Assembly: GCA_019916065.1 (NCBI GenBank)
Contig: CM034240.1
Coordinates: 45,520,026 to 45,584,025, forward strand
Source of the DNA: Vitellaria paradoxa
Lineage: Eukaryota > Streptophyta > Magnoliopsida > Ericales > Sapotaceae
Length of the DNA: 64,000 bases
Direction: 5' to 3'
Shown: positions 24,348 to 35,735 of the stretch, piece by piece
Layout of the letters: each line of letters begins with the position of its first letter
How positions within the stretch are numbered: the stretch's first letter is position 1
The notes under the pieces: model-generated
Told to the model about the DNA's origin: nothing
The model's input: the letters and a program-made list of their open reading frames with translations, nothing else
Databases searched by the model: none
Translations under genes and position numbers: made by a program

Positions 24348-25409
24348 TCAAATCATAAGTTTCAAGACAGCTCCTCTCCTATATGCTGGCATCCTCACAA
24401 ACGATATCCTAAAACTTTCTTTTTCAAAAGCCATAACTCCTTTAGCATAGGCTTCATCAGACAACCCTTCCATGTCATTTAAGATGTCAATGCACACCTC
24501 TGTAGAGTAAGGATCACTTGCTTGACTAGTAACTTCACAATCACTTGTTCGGGAAGAAAGTGAATTTGATTGGAGCTTAGCAACCTTTTCTTTCAAGTAC
24601 AACTTACTAGCTTCAATTTCTTCGGTCCTTTGAGTAACTGAAGCTGTCCAATGCTCCATACATGCGTGAAGCTTATTACTCTTACATGTCTTCGACTCCT
24701 TATGTCAACGTTCGTTAGATGTAGTATCATTCTCCTATTGACGAGTAGTTGCATCTTTAACAACATCATTATCATACACCCGAACACGCACTCCATTGTT
24801 CAAAACATCATCTTCTAATTGTCTTTCTTCATCTGATGTTGGAGGCAATTGAGTGGGAGCATTGTGTAACACTCCAGATGTAGTAGTCCCACCAAAAATT
24901 TCCCCAAGAAGCTCATAATTCTGACATCCTTCCTTCCTAAATATCTTACACTCATTCTTATTTATCTATAATAATTAAAACAAAGCATATTAGTATATGT
25001 TATAATAAAACAAAGTAAAATGTGATCATAAAAATTGCAGTAAAAGATGCACTTAATTTATTTTAAATATCGTATAAAAGTATTGCCAAACATCTGCCGG
25101 AGCATTCACTTGATTGGTATTTGGATCCCATGTCACCCCTGTATGTGCTAAAAGCTGAGAGAACAGGCGATGCGATTTATGTAAACGATTCCACTTACTT
25201 TTCAATTGTTTTACCCCGTAATCCCGTTTTGTGATTGCAACCATTTCTTGATTGATCTTCTCCCAGATGTCTCTTGTGAATGTAGAACATTGCAATTTTC
25301 CTACTTTCACATACTCATAAAGTATACCGATAAAGGCACGCTCATTTTCTGTAGACCATGTCATTGGATTCACACCCTTACCTCTGCGATCTCCCATATT
25401 GTCTATCAA
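24348..25409 (-). pseudogene. Harbinger ORF1: Myb/SANT-like DNA-binding protein, degenerate
   Basis: The N-terminal exon (25053-25409) has the layout of the plant Myb/SANT-like domain that accompanies PIF/Harbinger transposases: a first helix around WSTENERAFIGILYEY, then FTRDIWEKINQEM, then YGVKQLKSKWNRL, ending TGVTWDPNTNQVNAPADVWQ. An intron of about 90 bp follows. The next segment (about 24750-24960) carries NYELLGEIFGG. The last open stretch (24348-24659) carries the acidic C-terminal region ending near AYAKGVMAFEKESFRISFV. Frame breaks between the last two parts suggest decay. In related elements this protein helps the transposase enter the nucleus and bind the ends. Confidence 0.7.
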
Positions 25410-26402
25410 TGAAGTTATGCATGTTAGTCATATAATTACCCTTAGTTAATTGTATATGAATTAATAAGAATATATAGAACTGGCATTGCTAGTACTAACA
25501 TATCTCTTAGCAAATTATATATAAATTAATAATAACATGCAGCTTAACCCAGGTACCAGGGCCAAGAAAAGTTCAAAAAAAAAATTAAGACACTCACAAG
25601 ACGTACCCACAGTACACTGGGGTAACCTCAAAGTTCTACGAAAATTAAGAGAACTTCATATATAACCTCACAATTCTGATGTAGGAGCTTAAAGTCCCAC
25701 AAAAATTTGTTGGATTTTAGAAAAACCATTTCTCATTAGACTTGCCACTAACACAAATATGTTTAAATTAGCTTAAATTTGTTTGCCTCATGATTACTTA
25801 CAAAAAATCATATATATAAATACATATATATATCTCGTGTATACTACAAGTTGGTATGGGATTTTACAAGTACAAATACAAAGAAGGAAAGAAAAAACAC
25901 CCAAAGATGTTCATTAGACTGCTATTTCCTATAACCAAACAAATCAACCTAATCCAAATCTACATCTCAAATACAAAGATCCAAAAAAAAAAATCAACAA
26001 ATATTAGATTAGATGGTCTATTTTTGCATCACAAGTAACAATGGAAATCCAAACCATTTCCAAAGGCATTAAGTTCAGATCCAGATTTACTTCCAATGAA
26101 TTCCTAATCGATAGAAAGAAAAACAAAATTGGCACCTGATTGAAGAGAACCAAAAATCAATACCCCCCCACCCCAAACCCCCTGAATCTGTAAGAACCCT
26201 ACTTGAATTAGGGTCACGTTTCTTTGATAGGGATTGGAGAGAGCGTTCAAAGAATGGTAGTGAGATGAACCATATCATACATGTATATAAACCTTGTGGG
26301 TGTAGCCAATCAACATCAGCTGGAGTTGAATTGGACAAATTGGAAGACAACAAAAGCCCAAAATAATAAACCCAAAAAATAATAATAAATTGGAGACACA
26401 TA

Positions 26403-26444
<42 letters not shown>

Positions 26445-26905
26445 GGCAAGGGCGTGGAAGATCTAGAGAGAAAAGGACGAGCTCAGCTTTTGGGGAATCG
26501 CTATTCGACGATTTCTTCACCATCGGTGCGTGCATTCGTGTACCGGGGGGATAGAGAGAGAGATGTTACCTGCATGAGTGCCTCGTCTAGTCGTGTGTGA
26601 TGGAGGTGCCTGGTGGTTCGATTACTAGATCTAGCAGAGATGGAGGAAGAAAAAGTGTGAAGAGGTAAAATGAAATTGCGGTAGAAAGAGTTAGGTTGAA
26701 TCCCATGTTTTGGCGTTTTCTGCATTTTGGATGAAAACGCCCAAAAACAAGCAAAAGCCATTTTCCATTTTCAATGTAATCTCATTTTTTATTTTTAAAA
26801 ACAATTTTTAAAACACAATTAACCAAATAAATTTTGGATTACTTTTCTTGTTTTTAAAAACAGAAAATAGAAAACAAGCCGAAAACAGTCAAACCAAATG
26901 GACCC
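25410..26905. other. 5' region and right end of the Harbinger element
   Basis: Relative to the minus-strand genes this is the upstream region. It holds a (GA)n microsatellite at about 26407-26441 and, from about 26750 to 26905, sequence closely matching the right half of the H1 MITEs, ending in the terminal inverted repeat. No convincing protein. Confidence 0.55.
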
Positions 26906-27373
26906 TAAGTTTTTTAAATTTAAAAAAATTAGCTCCTCTATAAATACAGTTATATTTTTAAATTTCACATATGCGACAACCATAGTCAACTCAATAAAGC
27001 CATAGCCCCAAACTAGTTGAAGTTGGCTACAATACAACTCACTCATGCAATAATGCAAAAGAAAATTTCATGAATCCCCGCTAAAGAAAGTGAAAGTGTC
27101 CACATGAAAAATAACTTCAGCTTAACAAGAATTGATTGTTTGGGGCTATGGTGGGGTTTAACGCACAAAGCAACGAACTATATCTAATCATTCCACAGAA
27201 AATTCAAATTTAGAATGCTTTACCTTGAACACGAGTAGATCCACAATCAAACTTTGACATTTCGAATTCATCTCTGGCTTTTTGACTCCAAAGTTTTAGT
27301 TCTTCTAAAGATGACATGTTATCTGGATGGGAATACTGTGCAAAAAAACAAGATCAAAGATTGAGAACCCTAA

Positions 27374-28332
27374 TAAGGGGCCGTTTGGTAATACTATCGT
27401 TTTTATATTTATGTTTATATATTTATAATTTCTGTTTTTTTTTTTCTGTTGTCATTTTTTTTATCTGAAATGAAAATTGAAACTGAGTTTGGAAATATAA
27501 TTTTGTTTACAATTATTAACTTTTTATTTTCATAAAATATTTAATATTATTAGTTTTTTAAAAATTAATTGAATTTAATAAATATATTTTATATTAATTG
27601 AATTTAATTATTTTATTTATTAAAAACAATTGAATAAAATATAAGTATTATATCATTTGATCCAATAAATATAAAATATATTAATTATAATTTAATTATT
27701 TACTAAAAGTAATTGAATAAAATATATTTCACGGTAATTTAAATAATTATATTTGTTAAAAATAATTTAATAAAATATAATTCATATTAAATAAATAATT
27801 TAATTAAATTAACTATTAAATTAATTTAATTTAATTATGATATTTATTAAAAATAATTTAATAGAATATATTTAATATTAGTTAAATTAATTATTTTAAT
27901 TAAACTAAACTAAACTAAATTAAATTAATATATTTTATTTTATTATTTATTAAAAATAATTTAATAATATATATTTCTTACTAATTAAATTAACTAATTT
28001 AATTTAATTATTTATTAGAAATAAATTAATAATATATATTGCTTATTAATTTAATTAATTTAATTTAATTATATTATTTATCAAAAATAATTTTAGTTTA
28101 ATAAAATATTTGAATAAAATAATTTATTTTAATGTGATGTAACAAAAATGGACAAAGTATTAAATTGACAAAATGTTTGCAATAGAAAAAAAAGTAAAAA
28201 TACCTTTTTTTTGCTTACGTTTTTTCTTTTTTTAGTTTTCATTTTTTTGGGAACAAAAAATATAAACAAATTTAACAAACATATTTTTGTTGCCAGTTTA
28301 CAAAATTTTGAAAACAAAAACAAAACGGGGCC
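27374..28332. mobile_element. Unclassified insertion (~0.96 kb) in pseudogene intron 2, unit B only
   Basis: Absent from the matching intron of unit A (about 7695). Ends GGGGCCGTTTGGT and (reverse complement) GGCCCCGTTTTGT form a short inverted repeat. The interior (about 27540-28110) is an array of degenerate AATTTAATTATTTATTAAAAA-type units of roughly 50-60 bp. I could not identify a clear target duplication, so the class (hAT or Harbinger-like) is open. Confidence 0.6.
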
Positions 28333-30110
28333 TGGAAAATGTCAACAATTTCATATAAATATAACTGATAAATAGGGATGGAATATTTTTCAAATTAAAA
28401 AATTCTTGAAAGATAGCAAGGAAGGATTTCAGGAATCTGAGTTTGCATCTATACTTTTCAATAGCAGTATAAGGCTGAAACTGAAAGAGCAAGCCATATC
28501 ATACAGATATTATGTAAGGAGGATTACTTGGCAAAGAATAAATCAGGAAACACCGAATGCAGACATGAAGTTGGAGTCCAAGGAATTTTCTAGCTAACAA
28601 TAACAAAGAAAGGATAATAAAATTAATGATAGAAGAAAAAAGCATTACTTGCCTTTTCAACTAAGTGCTCCTTTGGTGCTGACAGCATAAAGTCTGGAGT
28701 TCTGCCAAGCTGATGCAGGACCTCAAGTCTCTGAACTGTAAAACGAATCTGCTTAAATATATTACGTGAAAATCTGCACCTTGGAAAATGTTTGCATTTG
28801 TGCCAATGTACATTGCGAAATTAGGAGATAACAGTGGTCCGAATTCAACATAACTAACAGCATAAAGATTCATTAAAATTAACCTTCTGAATAGATGCAT
28901 AAATTAATGAAATGGAGCTTTTGGTCGAAGGGGAATCTATAAAAAGCTTTGCACTCTGGCCATTTGTCATGGCCATCTAAATAAAAAGAATTGTACAAGC
29001 AAGAAAGTATATTTCAACTAAAAATCCCACAAGTGGTACAGACACGGAAAAGAACATAGGCATTTTCTTATTTTACCATGCTGAGTTATGTCTCAATTGC
29101 TTAAACTCATGATAATCAGAAGAATTTCCCTTTTCTACAACAATATAATGGGACTCAAAACTCGAGCTCCCTGATTAGGAGCTTAGGACACTAAGGCACT
29201 CCCTAAGGGAACACAAAAATTGTGCACAAGTGATAATAAATCCACTAAGAAGCCCATGATTGGTGAAAAACTATGCAGCACCATTTCTTTTCCCAGTTTA
29301 CCATTGCATGAAACTTTCAATTAAAATAAGAACTCACAATAGTTTATTTCAAGAGAGTGACCTCTCTGAACTGAAAGCACATAAAGACGGAAGATCATAA
29401 AAAGTTCTACATCCATATTGCAGCCGTTATAACTTACAGAGGACCTGGCATTCCCAAACTTTAACTAAAAGGATCTGCCTACATAATATGAACATTTGTG
29501 AAGAATGGATTACTTAAATATAGAGATTTATACATCAGTAGCACCAAACTGCTGCTGAACATCAGTCTTTAAGTGAAGATGGGGAATGACTGAGAGAATC
29601 TGCATGCAGATTTGCAAACCTAGATCAATATGCTCAAAACTACAGTTATCATGATAATGCAATTCACAAATCCGATGTTATTCACAGAAAAATGAAAGAT
29701 AACAAAAAAGAGAATGGTAAGCCCTATTGTCAGGTTTTTAGACCATGATCATTCTGAGAATCAAGCAATAGCAATTTGACAACAGAGAGGGCCAGAATTG
29801 CGTTGCCGCTTGGAATTGCAATTTCAAGAAAGTAACAAATGTTAGTAGCAATCAATTGTAATTCAACTTCACAGAATTTTAGCTGGCTAAATTTCTGGAT
29901 GGAACTTAGTGAAACTATACAATGAGAGGAACAAACATTTCAATGGTATTGAATGATCATGATGAATTGTAGAAGGCCAAAGTCTCTGCTTTTAAGAAGG
30001 AAAAAAAAAAATAAGGAATACCCAGAAAAGGAAAATGCTTGATTAAATAAGCAAAAACTTGGACAGTTAACCAAATTCTAATATTTAAGAAGTCCAATTC
30101 TAATATTTAA

Positions 30111-30470
30111 ACGACAGCCTACCGCCTTTACTCGCTTCGTTGCTGGAACCCTCGCCTTCCGAGATGACATTTTCCTTGAACTTCGAAAGCGACATGGGAT
30201 CATTATTGACGACTTGATTCTTCAGCTGCAACAAGCTCTCGCGAATGGCATCAAACGACAGCCTATCGCCTTTACTCGCTTCATTGCTAGAACCCTCGCC
30301 TTTCGAGATGACATTTTCCTTGAACTTCGAAAGCGACATTGAATCATTATTGACGACTTGATTCTTCAGCTGCAACAAGCTCTCGCGAATGGCATCAAAC
30401 GACAGCCTATCGCCTTTACTCGCTTCATTGCTAGAACCCTCGCCTTTCGAGATGACGTTTCGCTTGTAAA
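30111..30470 (-). repeat. 144-bp in-frame tandem repeat (2.5 units) within pseudogene exon 1
   Basis: Unit starts at 30111, 30255 and 30399 give an exact 144-bp period (48 codons). Each unit encodes NVISKGEGSSNEAS..., LSFDAIRESLLQLK and SLSKFKE. Copy A of the gene has a single unit. The joins place KFKE directly before NVIS, so the duplication endpoints lie in two similar Lys-rich spots of the original exon. The frame is kept. Confidence 0.9.
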
Positions 30471-30819
30471 GCTCCGGAAAGGAGTTAGGCTGCGACGGAG
30501 CCGCTGAAGTTGACTTGTTCTCCGGGGTCCGTACAAGGTAGCGGCGTTGGAACTCGGAGAGATTCTTGCGGAATTCTTCCAGAGAAGCAACCTTTGAAGA
30601 GGTTTGGGCGGGGGCGGGGACACTGGCCTTGACGTCGCTGAAATACGAAGAGAAGGAAGGCTCCGATTGTGTCGGCGACGGTGACGAAGAGGCGTTGTTT
30701 TGGTCCTCGACATCGGGACCTGAAGCCGAAGATGATGAGAAGAAGTGAATGAAACCGGGGTTTCGAATTGTTCTTGTGAGTTTGGACCTGAGTTGAAGAG
30801 CTATAGCTGTTGCCGCCAT

Positions 30820-30998
30820 TGGCGAGCTAAGTGAGGTTTATGGGGAACCCTCGAATCTTCAGAAACCGTATATCCAACGGACTCGAGACTGCAGCGGAAT
30901 GATCCCCATTCACCGTTACTGTGTTAGCGGGTTACTTTTCGGGTTCAGTCAAACGCCCAATTTCAGGCTCGGAAAGCGACGCAGATCCGCAGGATGTA
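30820..30998 (-). promoter_or_regulatory. Promoter remnant of the uS15m duplicate
   Basis: Closely matches the copy A promoter up to about 30998, where a 432-bp insertion begins. The TGGGCC site II motif that lies about 200 bp upstream of the copy A start is displaced here to about 31449, beyond the insertion. Confidence 0.5.
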
Positions 30999-31430
30999 GG
31001 GTTCGGCGCTGCAGTGAAAATATCACGACAGGAACAGCAGTAAAAAAAAATGGAAGGTGGGGATTTATTTATATTTTATTTGTGCGTAATTTTTGATATT
31101 TTATATTAATTGTATTTTAATTAAATTTTTTAAAATTTTATTTTTATTTTAAAAATAATTTTAATTAAAATAGATTAAAACTATTGAGGGCTCGTTTGGA
31201 TCCACAAAAAAAATTAAAAAATTTCAAAAAATTTCAAAAATTTTTAAATTCTTCCAATCACATTTTGCCACTTATTATTTTTACATCACATCAATCTCAT
31301 TCATTAATTTTTTTTTATTTTTTTTTTGAAACTCTAAACACATCCTAAATTAAATGTAAACAAATCTCTATCTTTTATTTTTCATTATCGCCTCTGCATT
31401 GAATATTTTTGCTGCGGCCCGATGGAACCC
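30999..31430. mobile_element. Small Mutator-like insertion (432 bp) in the unit B promoter
   Basis: The ends share GGGTTC (left GGGTTCGGCGCTGCAG, right reverse complement GGGTTCCATCGGGCC). Flanks CAGGATGTA (30990-30998) and CTGGATGTA (31431-31439) are a 9-bp target duplication with one mismatch. Unit A has one uninterrupted copy of this site at about 10690-10703. A shorter foldback (GGGCTCGTTTGGATCC to AACTCTAAACACATCC, about 31192-31345) is nested inside. Confidence 0.65.
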
Positions 31431-31439
31431 CTGGATGTA

Positions 31440-34357
31440 TCATTTTGTTAATGGTATTGGGCCAAAGCCTAGCCAAGAGAAAATGGCTGAGGGCCAGAAA
31501 TGACATCCTACGGCTGGAATAGAGACGGATCCAATGTTGGTTTGCTCGAGTTCGGCTCGAATCATCAAATGAGATTCGAGTTTAAATTTTTGTAGGAGAT
31601 CGAACTCAATTTAATAAAAAATAAATTAAATTCAAAATCAGTTTATAAATAATTAAATTAATTAAAATATATTATTATTTTAGACTCCGTTTGAGATCAC
31701 TTAGCTAAAGTTAACTTTTGGTTAGTCACTGTTTTTTTTAAATAATCAAAATTAATCTCATATATTTTAAGTTTCTTTTAAACTATCAGGGACAAATATA
31801 TTAAACTAATAAGAAAATTAAAAAATTAATTATTAAAAAGTTAACTTATTTTCTTTTCCAAACACGCACACACACGAAAAAAATAATAATAATAAAAAAA
31901 TTTTTCTATCCCAAACTAAGCCTTAATCTAAAATATCATAAATCAAAATAAATAATTCAGTTAAATTAAAATGATATCGTTTCACTAAACTAAAATAATT
32001 TTTTTTTTTATCAAAAGTTTTATAAAATATATGTTATTTTGTTGAACTAGTAAGTTTTTGAGCCAAATTTTTTTCATGATTGAACTTAAATTTTAAACAA
32101 ATCAAGACCTGAGTCTAAATTCAACTCATTAAAATCATAAATTAAAATTTCTTATAACTAATTAGGTTGATAGTTTCATAACCTCTGAAACACTAACAAT
32201 ATCTAAAATATCTATTTTGTAATAGGTAGATCTAACACCAATTTAATAGACAATAAGGATTTATTTTTATAGATAAATGCTAGTATACAATTATTGTCAT
32301 TTTACCAAAAAAAAAAAAAATTATACTAGAATGATATGCTAGTGGTATTTTTTTAATATGATATTATTTTAATTTATTTTTTTTCAAAATAATTAGTTCC
32401 CATAAAAGTAAGGTTGTAAATGAGTAATGTCAAAACTGAATCACTCAAATTTTATTTGAAGATCTTATCGAATTTGAACATGTAGTGAAATTTCAATTGT
32501 TAAATTTTTGAATGGGATAGAGCTCAAATAACTTAATTATTTCACATAATTTTGAACTTGTTGAACTAAACTCAAATCAAATTTAAAACTAAAAATATTA
32601 AAAAAATGTGTTCAAATTTTATTAATTTCATAAGGAGCCAAATATAAATTCAATTTAAGTTATTTGATTGGTTTACCTACCTTATAAAGGCGGTGGTAGA
32701 ATTTTAATGAAAACTTTTGATTATATATTTTAAATTTCTCATACTTAAAACTCAAAATATAGGAAAAAATAAATAAAATAAAATAAAAATCAGAGTAAGA
32801 ATTATAAAACAGTGTGAGGGTGCTCACAATTAATAATTTTTTTTGGGGGGTATTTTTATCTTCTCTAGAACATAAAGAAATAAGTGAAAAATAAGTATCA
32901 ATCAACATTTCTACCCACCATTTATTTTAGAAAATCTTCATTGTAACACTTTCATTGTAAAAAAGTACTATAGTATTTTTCACTTTAGAGAATTATTTTG
33001 ATAAAATAATGGTGGGTGATTTTTAATAAATAGTTCTTAAAATAAAAAAAATTAAATAATTCCCAAGCCTATCAAAGAGAGTGAAATTGAACCACCTGGA
33101 ACAATTAACCCTCCCCCCAACCCCCGCGCCAAAAAAAAAAAAAAAAATCCTTATTTTAAGTAATCCCTAAGCCTATTGAGAACAGAGTGAAATTGAACCA
33201 CTTGAAATAATTAACACCCCCGTAACGCGGGCCGGGGCCCGGGACGAGAGGGAGAGAGAGAGTGAGATTGTGAAAGAAACAAACAAACAACCTTCACACC
33301 ACCATCGGTAAAAGCATTAAGAAGTCAAACCTCCCATGAGAACCCATCGCCCGGGAAAAGCTCATAAAAAGCTGTTTCCAACGTATTTTAAGGTATATTT
33401 AGAGTATTAAAAAATGAGATAAGTTATAAATTTTAATAAATCAAACGCAGTCTTAGTTTGTCAAACAAAACAAAGTGGGTTTGTTTTAATTATTTTTTTA
33501 ATTCTACAAATTTTGATTTTTAAATTTAGATATGTTATTAACATTCTGAAAAAATATTACAAAAATATGCCATAAAATAAAAGAACTTATATAAGGATAA
33601 AAAAAATATTGACTTAATTATCCTATTTCATTCATCTGTTAATTTTTTTATTATAAATATTTTTTATTTTTTTAAATAAGAAGAACATGCTTAATCTATT
33701 AAAAACATAAAAAAATAAATTTTGATTTAAAATTTAGTTGTTTATTTTGTCATTTTTTAATAAATATTAATATTTTACTTGAAAACTAATAAACAAAAGT
33801 AAAAATCAAATTTTAACCAAAAAAAAAAAAGTTGACATTAAATTCTTCCAAAAAAGTTCAAAACATTGGTAAACTTGGTGGGTTGGTTGTCAATCTTTGA
33901 AATATTAGTAAGTAATCCAACTATAGTTATACCAATTTGAGCTCAAATCTAAAAATATTTGACTCATAAATTTATTAACTAATTCAATAAAATAATATAT
34001 ATTTAATAACATTGTTAACAAAATCGACGCCGTTTTTGTTAACTGAATTATTCATGAGCAAAAGTTTGAAGATAAAATATTTTTTATTAAATAAGTTTGA
34101 CTTCTAGTTCAGTATTAATAATTTGGGCTACTTCTACTAATATTCTTTTTTTTTTTTTTTATATTTTGGTAACTAGTTCACTACTAATATTCAATAGTTC
34201 GAGTAAGTCAAACTATAATAACATGTATCAACATATGTTGTTACTCTTGAAATAAAATAAAATATAAGGAGAAAAAATAAAAAAGTATTTATAGCATCTA
34301 GGTGGTATTTGGATGGTAAAAAAAATAAAAAAAGTGTAAAAGTAATACGTAATAAAA
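31440..34357. other. AT-rich intergenic DNA of unit B
   Basis: No gene seen; aligns with unit A 10700-16960. It contains the site II motif at about 31449, a local ~95-bp duplication around 33063-33215 (the AAATTGAACCACYTG segment appears twice), and a short GC-rich patch with CCGGGGCCCGGG at 33222-33245. A shortened MITE lies at about 33391-33452. The MULE of unit A is absent here. Confidence 0.5.
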
Positions 34358-34864
34358 GGTGCATTAGGTGCATCAAAAATTTTTGAAAATCTCTAAAAAT
34401 TTTTGAAAATTTTTATACATTTTTACATATTTTTACCTTCTCAAAGTTTAAAAAAAGTTCAATATTTTTTAAAAAAATGTTGATAACTAGAATTCGATTA
34501 ATCAAATAACAAAAAGTTTTCACCGATCTTATCATGGGCTCTCAAGTTACCAAATGACACCCACTTTGATTATTTTTTTCTATGGGGTCACAGAAACCCT
34601 TCTAGCGGATTATAGAAACCCTTTCCGATTGACTCGTGCTGTCAATTTCCATCCAAACGGTTTCTATAATCCATTTGAACAGATTGTAGTGTAAAGAAAT
34701 TATGATTGCCCAAAATTTTAAATCCGTCCAAACGAAAATTCAATCCGCCAGAACGGAATTTTACTGTTTATCTCTCAAAAACACAGTTTGAGATGCGTGC
34801 ACCCAATACAAAACGTTTTCCCAAATCACATTTTATCTTACTTTTTACTGCTCTAAACACACCC
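34358..34864. mobile_element. Foldback/MITE insertion (~507 bp), unit B only
   Basis: Begins GGTGCATTAGGTGCATC and ends GCTCTAAACACACCC, an imperfect inverted pair related to the GTTTGG family. The middle holds inverted segments (CGGATTATAGAAACCC versus GGTTTCTATAATCC). Unit A lacks it at about 16960. Confidence 0.55.
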
Positions 34865-34950
34865 AAAATTTAATGAAAAGAAGTTAAAAATTAATTATTT
34901 TTTTTTAAATTTTGATAGAATTTGTAAATCAAATCCCCTATAGTAATTAA

Positions 34951-35110
34951 GGGTGTGTATGGAGTGATAAAAAGTGAGATAAAAATAGGATAAAATGAGA
35001 TACTTTGTAAATTCGTAATTCGTCTAGTAAGATAAAAAGTGAATAACTTTTAAAAATTTTTAAAAAATTTTTAAAATTTTCAAAAATTATTTAGCAAATT
35101 AAACGCAGTC
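34951..35110. mobile_element. GTTTGG/GTAATTCGT MITE, type copy (160 bp), unit B only
   Basis: Left end GGGTGTGTATGGAGTG, right end AAACGCAGTC (reverse complement GACTGCGTTT), conserved core AATTCGTAATTCGT and AGTGAATAAC. TAA flanks both sides (34948-34950 and 35111-35113). Unit A at about 17055 has the same flanks with a single TAA, a clean empty site. Confidence 0.8.
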
Positions 35111-35735
35111 TAAATCGTTGAATCAATTTGGAAGATAGTAGCAATTTAAACAGAGTAGAGGTGCTGAACTTGAACACTAATCCAATTCCACACAGCGATT
35201 AATGGTGCATTTAGAGTTATAAAAAGTGAGATAAAATAGGATAAAATGAGATAATTTGTAAATTCGTAATTCGTTTAGTGAGATAAAAAGTGAATAACTT
35301 TTAAAAATTTTTTAAAAATTTCAAAATTTTTTAGCAAATTAAACACAATCTAAATTGCTAAATCAATTTGGAAGATAGTAGCAATTTAAACATAGTAGAG
35401 ACGCTGAACTTGAACACTAATCGAATTCCACACAATAATTAATGGTGCGTTTAGAGTGATACAAAATGAGATAAAATGAGATAATTTATAAATTTGTAAT
35501 TCGTCTAATAGTGCGTTTGGGATGATAAAAAGTGAGATAAAATAAGATAAAATGATATAATTTGTAAATTTGTAATTCATCTAGTGAGATAAAAAATGAA
35601 TATTTTTTAAAATTTTTCAAAAATTTTTTAGTAAATAAAAGGCACTCTCAATCGCTGAATCAATTTGGAAGATAGTAGCAATTTAAACAGAGTAGAGACG
35701 CTGAACTTGAACACTAATCCAATTCCACACAGCAC
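35111..35735. repeat. Tandem array of MITE plus ~90 bp of its flank
   Basis: The block [MITE + AATCGTTGAATCAATTTGG ... CCAATTCCACAC] that starts at 34951 is repeated, with further MITE copies starting at about 35204, 35444 (truncated) and 35511, each followed by the same flank except where truncated. Unit A has one flank and no MITE. The MITE therefore landed first and the pair was then amplified in tandem. Confidence 0.8.

Larger units (their letters stand above)
20363..26905 (-). mobile_element. Decayed autonomous-type PIF/Harbinger DNA transposon (6.5 kb)
   Basis: The ends are inverted: left AGTGGCATTTGGTTTG, right (reverse complement) GGGTCCATTTGGTTTG. TAA flanks both sides (20360-20362 and 26906-26908), and unit B has the corresponding single TAA site near 38542. 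Inside, on the minus strand, are both proteins of this superfamily: a Myb/SANT-like DNA-binding protein (24348-25409) and a DDE transposase (from 23303 leftwards). The transposase is broken by stops, frameshifts and a Cassandra insertion at 21007-22142. Subterminal sequence is shared with four ~338-bp MITEs in this window, making it a plausible relative of their source. Confidence 0.85.
7284..26962. repeat. Unit A of a large tandem segmental duplication
   Basis: From about 7284 (TTCACATATGC...) the sequence matches unit B from 26963 almost continuously through uS15m exons 3-1, its promoter and about 10 kb upstream. Homology is broken by unit-specific insertions. In unit A these are MITEs at 12364, 17840 and 18433, a Mutator-like element at 12768 and the Harbinger element at 20363. 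The unit's right end (AAAAATTAGCTCC...TTATATTTTT) resurfaces at about 26925-26962 immediately before unit B begins, which is the signature of a head-to-tail duplication. Confidence 0.85.
27224..30819 (-). pseudogene. uS15m duplicate, truncated and frameshifted
   Basis: Second copy of exons 1-3 of uS15m. Exon 1 (30100-30819) starts with the same presequence but lacks 20 codons present in copy A after SDVKAS. It then contains an in-frame repeat expansion and stops early at SFKY: about 500 bp of the exon 1 3' part, including the splice donor, is deleted at about 30100-30111. Exon 2 (28653-28735) is intact and keeps the GC donor. Exon 3 (27224-27336) has a one-base insertion near 27301 that creates an early stop. 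Exons 4 and 5, which carry most of the S15 domain, were outside the duplicated segment. It cannot encode a ribosomal protein, though the 239-codon first exon remains open. Confidence 0.9.

Noticed and set aside
27540..28110. CRISPR-like array
   Set aside because: The units are degenerate AT repeats without regular unique spacers, and the genome is a plant nucleus.
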